A stretch of DNA of 10,854 bases, taken from positions 1 through 10,854 of the forward strand of contig SBGS01000171.1 of assembly GCA_006226555.1 (NCBI GenBank). Direction: 5' to 3'. The position numbers were made by a program, and so were the translations under genes. The DNA is from Bacteroidota bacterium (GTDB lineage Bacteria; Bacteroidota; Bacteroidia; Flavobacteriales_D; Crocinitomicaceae). The notes beneath the pieces were generated by a model. It saw only the letters and a program-made list of their open reading frames with translations. It searched no databases and was not told the DNA's origin. Shown in pieces: positions 6,658 through 10,854 of the stretch. Every line of letters begins with the position of its first letter. Within the stretch, counting starts at the first letter, position 1.

Positions 6658-6686
6658 CAAATAAGAATTTAAGAATAAGTCTCAAA
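6658..6686 (-). promoter_or_regulatory. Weak promoter candidate for the TPR-like gene
   Basis: On the minus strand TTTG (6686-6683), 17 bases, then CTTATTTG (6665-6658) resembles TTTG-N17-TAnnTTTG, but the first two positions of the -7 box do not match. The position, about 24 bases before the ATG at 6634, is right for a promoter. Low confidence. Confidence 0.3.
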
Positions 6687-6779
6687 TTGAAACTTTAATC
6701 TAGGAATCCTAACATCGATACATTATAAAAAGACCATTAAAAACAGTAATTAAGAAGATCCATTTAAAAGGATTCTCAC

Positions 6780-6798
6780 AATTATAGAGCCCATAATT
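6780..6798. repeat. Short A+T inverted repeat in the intergenic region
   Basis: AATTAT at 6780-6785 and ATAATT at 6793-6798 are perfect inverted copies around a 7-base spacer. It lies roughly 95 bp upstream of the candidate promoter of the TPR-like gene and behind the terminator of the glucosaminidase gene. It could be an operator, but such short A+T palindromes are frequent by chance. The rest of 6687-6811 shows nothing I can assign. Confidence 0.2.
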
Positions 6799-6805
6799 AA
6801 GAATA

Positions 6806-6830
6806 CAAGAAAGGCCCCTAAAAGGAGCCT
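6806..6830 (-). terminator. Intrinsic terminator after the glucosaminidase gene
   Basis: On the minus strand AGGCTCC (6830-6824), loop TTTTA, then GGGGCCT (6818-6812) forms a 7-bp stem with one T-G wobble, followed by an interrupted T-rich tail (TTCTTG). It lies about 48 bp behind the stop codon at 6878. The stem is good and the U-tract mediocre. Confidence 0.65.
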
Positions 6831-6877
6831 CTCAACAAACAACAACAAACTAAAAACCTCACTATGGTAAAACCACA

Positions 6878-7786
6878 TTAGCGGAGGATGATCTTCTGAC
6901 CTTTTTCAAGATCAATATTTTCTGTTTCAAATCCATTTAACTTTCTGATCACCGAAGCCTTTACACCAGTGATCTGTGCTAATTGATTCAAAGAACAATC
7001 TTGTGTTACAACGTACGTATGCTCTTTAAAGTAATCTCGTCCTTTTTTCCTTCTAACGTATACAACTTCCCCTACGTTGAGTTTATCCTTTCCTGAATCA
7101 AAATCGTTATAACGGTGCAATTGATTCAAGGTTAAGCCGAATTCTTTTGCAATAGAATAAAAAGTATCTCCCGTTTTTACCACAACATATTCAAGAGACT
7201 CATTCTTTGTTACCGCATGACTATTCGTCTTTATTCGAGATTGAGCTACAATTGACGGCTGCTTAAGGATTTGAGGCTTTGAACTTCCATCGTATTTTGC
7301 AAGATCAAGATCTTCTATGATCGATATTAACCTTTGAGGGTAAGCCGGATCCGTTGCATATCCTGCCTTCTTTAGGCCCTTCGCCCAGTTTTCGTAGTCA
7401 TCAGATTCATATGTAAACAAAAAATCATAGCGCTCATATTTCTTCAAAAACTCGCTATGATCCACATAAGACTGGTTGGCATCGTCGTACACACGAAAAC
7501 ATTCATTCTTCGCATCATCGTCCTTGTACATTTTCTTACCTGTCCATCCGTGACATTTAATACCAAAATGATTATTACCCTTTCTTGCAAGCTCAGAATT
7601 ACCTGAAGCACTCTCCAGTATACCTTGAGCTAACGTAATACTTGCAGGAATACCGGTTCTGAACATTTCCTGAACGGCAGTTTTAGACCACTGGTCGACA
7701 TACTGCTCCTTTGTTATTCGCACTTCTGTACCGAGCGAGTTATTCGCCAGTAAAAAAGTACCGATAAACATTAAATTCCTTCTCAT
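6878..7786 (-). CDS. Secreted N-acetylglucosaminidase (GH73-like) with two C-terminal LysM domains
   Basis: Predicted cell-wall hydrolase that cleaves glycan strands of peptidoglycan outside the cytoplasm. From the start at 7786 it has 302 residues. A short signal peptide, MRRNLMFIGTFLLANNSLG, is followed by the catalytic domain at about 25-165. Its motif SITLAQGILESASGNSELA (49-67) holds the predicted catalytic Glu58, followed by NNHFGIKCHGWTG (71-83) and, near its end, WAKGLKKAGYATDPAYPQRLI, all typical of FlgJ-like GH73 enzymes. A linker leads to LysM 1 (about 200-246, YVVVKTGDTFYSIAKEFGL) and a more divergent LysM 2 (about 257-301); LysM binds N-acetylglucosamine-containing glycans. An ATG 11 codons upstream (7819) would add an Asn-rich stretch before the signal peptide and is less likely. 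Divergent from clpB; likely a single-gene transcript, as a terminator follows. Confidence 0.92.
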   Translation of the reverse strand: MRRNLMFIGTFLLANNSLGTEVRITKEQYVDQWSKTAVQEMFRTGIPASITLAQGILESASGNSELARKGNNHFGIKCHGWTGKKMYKDDDAKNECFRVYDDANQSYVDHSEFLKKYERYDFLFTYESDDYENWAKGLKKAGYATDPAYPQRLISIIEDLDLAKYDGSSKPQILKQPSIVAQSRIKTNSHAVTKNESLEYVVVKTGDTFYSIAKEFGLTLNQLHRYNDFDSGKDKLNVGEVVYVRRKKGRDYFKEHTYVVTQDCSLNQLAQITGVKASVIRKLNGFETENIDLEKGQKIILR

Positions 7787-7832
7787 GTTGTTTGCGTTGT
7801 TGTTCACTCTATTACGCATTAAACGTGTTCAG

Positions 7833-7854
7833 GTTTCAATTAATTGTTGAAAAC
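7833..7854. repeat. A+T palindrome upstream of the glucosaminidase gene
   Basis: CAATTAATTG at 7837-7846 is a perfect 10-bp palindrome lying inside the looser inverted repeat TTTCAA-N7-TTGAAA. It is about 50 bp upstream of the chosen glucosaminidase start and could be an operator for that gene, but no core promoter is recognisable around it. Low-complexity chance origin is quite possible. Confidence 0.2.
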
Positions 7855-7896
7855 TGTCATTTTAGTTGTTAATAACTGTATAATACTCTTATTTTC

Positions 7897-7932
7897 AGAC
7901 ATATTGACACTTCTATTTGAGTCAAGATGTCT
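7897..7932. promoter_or_regulatory. Long imperfect inverted repeat upstream of clpB (candidate operator)
   Basis: AGACATATTGAC at 7897-7908 and GTCAAGATGTCT at 7921-7932 are inverted copies matching at 11 of 12 positions, separated by 12 bases. The centre is about 90 bases upstream of the clpB ATG, in the divergent intergenic region. It is neither CIRCE (TTAGCACTC-N9-GAGTGCTAA) nor the actinobacterial HspR site. There is no T-run beyond either arm suited to termination apart from TTTTTG at 7932-7937. The spacer includes TCTATTTG (7912-7919), a 7/8 match to TAnnTTTG, so the repeat could overlap a promoter. Role inferred. Confidence 0.45.
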
Positions 7933-7968
7933 TTTTGTCAGTAAAACATGTGGATTCATCAAATGGAC

Positions 7969-7977
7969 TATAATTTG
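7969..7977 (+). promoter_or_regulatory. Possible -7/-10 element of clpB
   Basis: TATAATTTG resembles the Bacteroidota -7 box with one extra base and contains a perfect TATAAT. It would start transcription around 7983, about 20 bases before the clpB ATG. No TTG lies 17-23 bases upstream (TTTTTG ends 31 bases away), so the element is incomplete or activator-dependent. Tentative. Confidence 0.35.
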
Positions 7978-8003
7978 ACGACGAAGAGAAAAACAAACTA
8001 GAA

Positions 8004-10622
8004 ATGGACATCAACAAATTGACAATTAAAACACAGGAAGTTCTTCAAAAGGCGCAGTTCTTAGCTCAGGAGAACGGTCATCAGACAATTGAGACCGGAC
8101 ACCTGTTGAAAGCAATTTTTGAAGAAGATAAGAGCACTATCCCCTATTTACTTGAAAAAGCAGGTGTTAATGCTCAGATATTACATAAAGCTGTAGACAA
8201 GATCATATCCACCTATCCAAAAGTAAGCGGAGGACAATTATACATGTCGAACCAAATGAATACGATTCTCAACAATGCATTCAATGAAATGAAAGCATTT
8301 GGCGACGAATACGTTTCGCTCGAAACATTATTCCTTGCATTACTGGATTCAAAAGATCAGATCGGTGGATTATTGAAAGACAGTGGATTATCAAAAAATG
8401 ACGTTAAAAAGACAATTATGGACTTAAGAAAAGGAGATAAAGTAACTTCTAATAGTCAGGAAGAAACTTACCAATCACTTGAGAAGTATGCAAAAAACCT
8501 CAATAAGCTTGCAGAAGAAGGAAAACTTGATCCGGTAATCGGTAGAGATGATGAGATCAGACGAGTGCTTCAGATCCTATCACGTAGGACAAAGAACAAC
8601 CCTATTCTGATCGGTGAACCTGGAGTTGGTAAAACTGCTATCGCAGAAGGATTGGCTCATAGAATCATTGAAGGCGATGTACCTGAAAATCTTAGATCCA
8701 AGGTAGTTTACTCACTGGATATGGGGGCCTTGATCGCTGGTGCAAAGTACAAAGGAGAGTTTGAAGAGCGTTTAAAATCCGTTGTGAAGGAGGTTATTAA
8801 AGCTGAGGGTGAGATCATTCTTTTCATCGATGAGATCCATACCTTGGTCGGTGCAGGTGGCGGAGGTGAAGGCGCTATGGATGCCGCAAACATCCTCAAA
8901 CCGGCGCTAGCGAGAGGAGAATTGAGAGCTGTCGGAGCGACTACGCTTAATGAGTACCAAAAATACTTTGAAAAGGATAAAGCACTTGTTAGACGTTTCC
9001 AAACCGTTATGGTCGACGAACCATCTACAGAAGACGCAATCTCTATCCTACGAGGAATCAAAGAAAAATACGAAAACCATCACAAGGTTCTCATCAAGGA
9101 CAGTGCGATCATTCAGGCAGTTGAGCTTTCACAACGATACATAACTGACAGACAATTACCGGATAAGGCAATCGACTTGATCGATGAAGCCGCTTCGAAG
9201 TTGAGAATGGAGATCAACTCCAAGCCGGAAGAACTGGATGAGATCGAAAGAAAGATCATGCAACTGGAAATCGAAAAAGCTGCAATTGCGAGAGAAAAAG
9301 ACTCAAAAAAGCTTGAATCCATTGAAAAAGATCTAGCAGAACTTAGACAGGAACGCGATGCCTTTAATGCCAAGTGGAAGAATGAAAGAGATATCGTAGA
9401 TTCTATCCAGGGGTATAAAGAAGATATCGAAATGTTTAAGCTTGAAGCAGAACAAGCTGAGCGAAGCGGTGATTACGGAAAGGTGGCGGAGATCAGATAT
9501 GGGCGCATCAAAGAGACTGAAGAAAAACTTGAAGCAGCTAAGGCTAAACTTATTGATATTCAGAAAGATTCTAAAATGATCAAAGAAGAAGTAGATGCCG
9601 AAGAGATTGCAGAGGTAGTTTCAAAATGGACCGGTATTCCAATCACGAAAATGCTCGAAAGCGAACGAGAAAAACTGCTAAAACTGGAGGACGAGCTCGG
9701 TAAACGCGTCGTTGGTCAAAGAGAAGCAATCGAGGCTCTTTCTGATGCTGTCAGAAGATCACGTGCAGGGTTGCAAGACAGTAAAAAACCCATTGGTTCA
9801 TTTATCTTCCTCGGTACAACCGGAGTTGGTAAGACTGAATTAGCCAAAGCCCTTGCAGAATACCTGTTCAATGACGAAAATGCAATGACCAGGATAGACA
9901 TGAGCGAATATCAGGAGAAACATACAGTTAGCCGATTGGTTGGTGCTCCTCCGGGATATGTTGGTTACGATGAAGGCGGACAGTTAACAGAGGCTGTGAG
10001 ACGTAAACCATACTCTATCGTATTGCTAGATGAGATCGAAAAAGCTCATCCGGATGTATTCAACGTGCTTTTACAGGTTCTTGATGATGGTCGCCTAACA
10101 GACAACAAAGGAAGAATGGTGAATTTCAAAAATACGATCATTATCATGACTTCAAACCTTGGATCAAACTTGATTCATGAGCGTTTTGACGGCATTAAGG
10201 AAAGTGAATTCGAAAGAGCCAGCGAGCTTGCAAAAGCCGATGTTCTCGGATTATTGAAACAAACTATCCGTCCGGAATTCCTGAACAGAATTGATGAAAC
10301 CATCATGTTCCTGCCTTTGACAAAACAAGATGTGCATCAAATTGTCGAATTACAACTGAATCAGTTGAAGAAAAGACTCAAGGCTCAGGATATCAAGTTA
10401 ATTATTACAGATGAAGCGAAAGACTGGATCTCTGAAGCAGGATATGACCCCTTCTTTGGAGCTCGTCCGGTAAAACGCGTCATCCAGAAACAAGTAATGA
10501 ACGAATTATCAAAGGCTATCCTCGCAAATTCGATCGATACGAATCAGAATGTGGTCATGGACGTCTTTGATGACAAGATCATCTTTAGAAAACCTGTCAG
10601 ACAGGAAGAAGAAATAGTTTGA
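8004..10622 (+). CDS. clpB: ATP-dependent disaggregase ClpB (Hsp100)
   Basis: Cytoplasmic hexameric AAA+ chaperone that, with DnaK/DnaJ/GrpE, extracts polypeptides from aggregates after heat stress. At 872 residues it is full length (E. coli 857). Order: double Clp-N repeat (about 1-145); NBD1 with Walker A GEPGVGKT (204-211), pore-loop KYKGEFEER (248-256), Walker B ILFIDEIH (272-279) and Arg pair at 330-331; coiled-coil M-domain (about 405-530), which distinguishes ClpB from ClpA and ClpX; NBD2 with Walker A GTTGVGKT (604-611), pore-loop GYVGYDEGGQL (651-661), Walker B IVLLDEIEKAH (672-682), sensor 1 in TSNLG (716-720) and sensor 2 GAR (819-821). The long M-domain also separates it from ClpC, and no ClpP-docking loop of the IGF type is seen. 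All key residues are present. Start ATG 8004 gives the usual MDINKLTIKTQEVLQKAQ. It is alone on its strand, with a terminator behind it. Confidence 0.98.
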   Translation: MDINKLTIKTQEVLQKAQFLAQENGHQTIETGHLLKAIFEEDKSTIPYLLEKAGVNAQILHKAVDKIISTYPKVSGGQLYMSNQMNTILNNAFNEMKAFGDEYVSLETLFLALLDSKDQIGGLLKDSGLSKNDVKKTIMDLRKGDKVTSNSQEETYQSLEKYAKNLNKLAEEGKLDPVIGRDDEIRRVLQILSRRTKNNPILIGEPGVGKTAIAEGLAHRIIEGDVPENLRSKVVYSLDMGALIAGAKYKGEFEERLKSVVKEVIKAEGEIILFIDEIHTLVGAGGGGEGAMDAANILKPALARGELRAVGATTLNEYQKYFEKDKALVRRFQTVMVDEPSTEDAISILRGIKEKYENHHKVLIKDSAIIQAVELSQRYITDRQLPDKAIDLIDEAASKLRMEINSKPEELDEIERKIMQLEIEKAAIAREKDSKKLESIEKDLAELRQERDAFNAKWKNERDIVDSIQGYKEDIEMFKLEAEQAERSGDYGKVAEIRYGRIKETEEKLEAAKAKLIDIQKDSKMIKEEVDAEEIAEVVSKWTGIPITKMLESEREKLLKLEDELGKRVVGQREAIEALSDAVRRSRAGLQDSKKPIGSFIFLGTTGVGKTELAKALAEYLFNDENAMTRIDMSEYQEKHTVSRLVGAPPGYVGYDEGGQLTEAVRRKPYSIVLLDEIEKAHPDVFNVLLQVLDDGRLTDNKGRMVNFKNTIIIMTSNLGSNLIHERFDGIKESEFERASELAKADVLGLLKQTIRPEFLNRIDETIMFLPLTKQDVHQIVELQLNQLKKRLKAQDIKLIITDEAKDWISEAGYDPFFGARPVKRVIQKQVMNELSKAILANSIDTNQNVVMDVFDDKIIFRKPVRQEEEIV

Positions 10623-10638
10623 TAAGGTCTAGCAGATT

Positions 10639-10671
10639 AAAAAAAAGGAGTTGAGTTCAACTCCTTTTTTT
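10639..10671 (+). terminator. clpB: Strong intrinsic terminator of clpB
   Basis: GGAGTTG at 10647-10653 pairs with CAACTCC at 10658-10664 around loop AGTT. The stem is extended by the A-run 10639-10646 against the T-run 10665-10671. The hairpin begins about 17 bases after the clpB stop. The A-run/T-run symmetry means it could also stop transcripts from the other side. Confidence 0.92.
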
Positions 10672-10678
10672 ATTTTTG
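10651..10678 (+). promoter_or_regulatory. Promoter-like sequence embedded in the clpB terminator
   Basis: TTG at 10651-10653 (in the terminator stem), a 17-base spacer and TATTTTTG at 10671-10678 (end of the T-tract) match the Bacteroidota consensus perfectly in the -7 box. It would start transcription about 10684, right at the TTG start proposed for the next gene. The T-rich half of a terminator can imitate this consensus by chance, so this is tentative. Confidence 0.35.
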
Positions 10679-10684
10679 ATTCTG

Positions 10685-10854
10685 TTGAATTGGAAAAAAT
10701 ACATATTCCCTACCGTCTTCATACTGACTCTTTCGTGGAGTTCGTATTTGCTTTATGAGTTCCTTACAATTGAAACGATCTCGCCCTACACGACGATAAG
10801 ATTGATCACATCCGTTCTATTTCTGATCATGATGCTTTTGGGGATTTTTACGCG
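10685..10854 (+). CDS. Probable small membrane protein, N-terminal part (runs off window)
   Basis: No ATG opens this frame, but a TTG at 10685 followed by NWKKYIFPTVFILTLSW looks like a genuine N-terminus: a short basic start, then a hydrophobic segment (about residues 6-24). A polar stretch follows (LTIETISPYTTIR, about 27-39), then a second hydrophobic run (LITSVLFLIMMLLGIF, about 40-55), and the frame stays open to the window end for 56 codons. I recognise no family. The minus strand is also open in the exactly antisense frame from about 10670 to 10820, but that frame contains an internal TAG and no ATG, so I favour the plus strand. Weak points are the non-ATG start and almost no untranslated leader if the embedded promoter is used; the true start might be further downstream, beyond a non-coding leader. 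Confidence 0.4.
   Translation, partial: MNWKKYIFPTVFILTLSWSSYLLYEFLTIETISPYTTIRLITSVLFLIMMLLGIFT

Noticed and set aside
7787..7819. Upstream start for the glucosaminidase adding MRNRVNNNANN
   Set aside because: It would place an Asn-rich stretch in front of an otherwise normal signal peptide.
7897..7932. Reading the clpB upstream repeat as CIRCE or as a Rho-independent terminator of an upstream transcript
   Set aside because: The arm sequence does not match CIRCE, the 12-base spacer is wrong, and no plus-strand gene lies upstream that would need termination there.
8708..9061. 117-codon ORF on the minus strand inside clpB
   Set aside because: It lies wholly within the well-conserved NBD1 of clpB, and its translation is Ser/Pro-rich low complexity of the kind produced by antisense reading of a coding gene.
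10670..10820. Minus-strand ORF ending ...FFPIQQNQK convergent with clpB
   Set aside because: The frame contains a TAG at about 10821 and no ATG after it; it is the exact antisense of the more protein-like plus-strand membrane frame. I cannot exclude it fully.
1..10854. CRISPR array, insertion sequence, prophage, toxin-antitoxin or defence genes
   Set aside because: No regularly spaced repeats, transposase or integrase motifs, terminal inverted repeats or target duplications were seen; the only long exact repeat is the tRNA-Glu pair.

Overview
The window looks like an ordinary housekeeping stretch of a Bacteroidota chromosome, most likely from a Flavobacteriales-type organism. The DNA is A+T-rich and start codons lack Shine-Dalgarno sequences. 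Several upstream regions carry the Bacteroidota promoter elements TTG/TTTG (-33) and TAnnTTTG (-7). The proteins also fit: a Bacteroidota-type putative porin, a zinc-domain (archaeal/eukaryal-like) prolyl-tRNA synthetase, a TPR-like protein starting MKPSTELFKLIKSLTKSEKRFFK, and a secreted glucosaminidase with LysM domains. The family-level assignment is inference.

Layout. (1) 1-338, minus: N-terminal part of a FabG-type 3-oxoacyl-ACP reductase, cut by the window edge. (2) 339-553: intergenic, with a hairpin at 522-555 whose U-tract points to the plus strand and a promoter-like sequence about 30 bp upstream of it; this is a possible small RNA. (3) 554-2281, minus: outer-membrane putative porin. 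(4) 2295-2339: one strong and one weak terminator behind rpsT. (5) 2344-2850, minus: rpsT preceded by two identical tRNA-Glu(UUC) genes, all downstream of one near-consensus promoter. (6) 2868-6634, minus: a TPR-like helical protein, proS, and an unidentified 226-residue protein that starts one base after the proS stop. (7) 6878-7786, minus: exported GH73-type glucosaminidase with two LysM domains. (8) 7787-8003: divergent intergenic region with a long imperfect inverted repeat upstream of clpB. (9) 8004-10622, plus: clpB, complete, followed by a strong terminator. (10) 10685-10854, plus: probable start of a small membrane protein with a TTG start, running off the window.

Functionally, most of the minus-strand block serves translation: prolyl-tRNA synthetase, tRNA-Glu twice and ribosomal protein S20. 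The envelope is represented by the porin and the peptidoglycan hydrolase, lipid synthesis by FabG, and protein quality control by ClpB. I found no CRISPR array, transposon, phage gene, toxin-antitoxin pair or defence cluster. I see no clear new multi-gene system. The items most worth a second look are regulatory: the inverted repeat upstream of clpB, the candidate small RNA near 495-555, and the clpB terminator whose bases also spell a promoter for the next gene. The unknown gene attached to proS is the best candidate for undescribed protein function.
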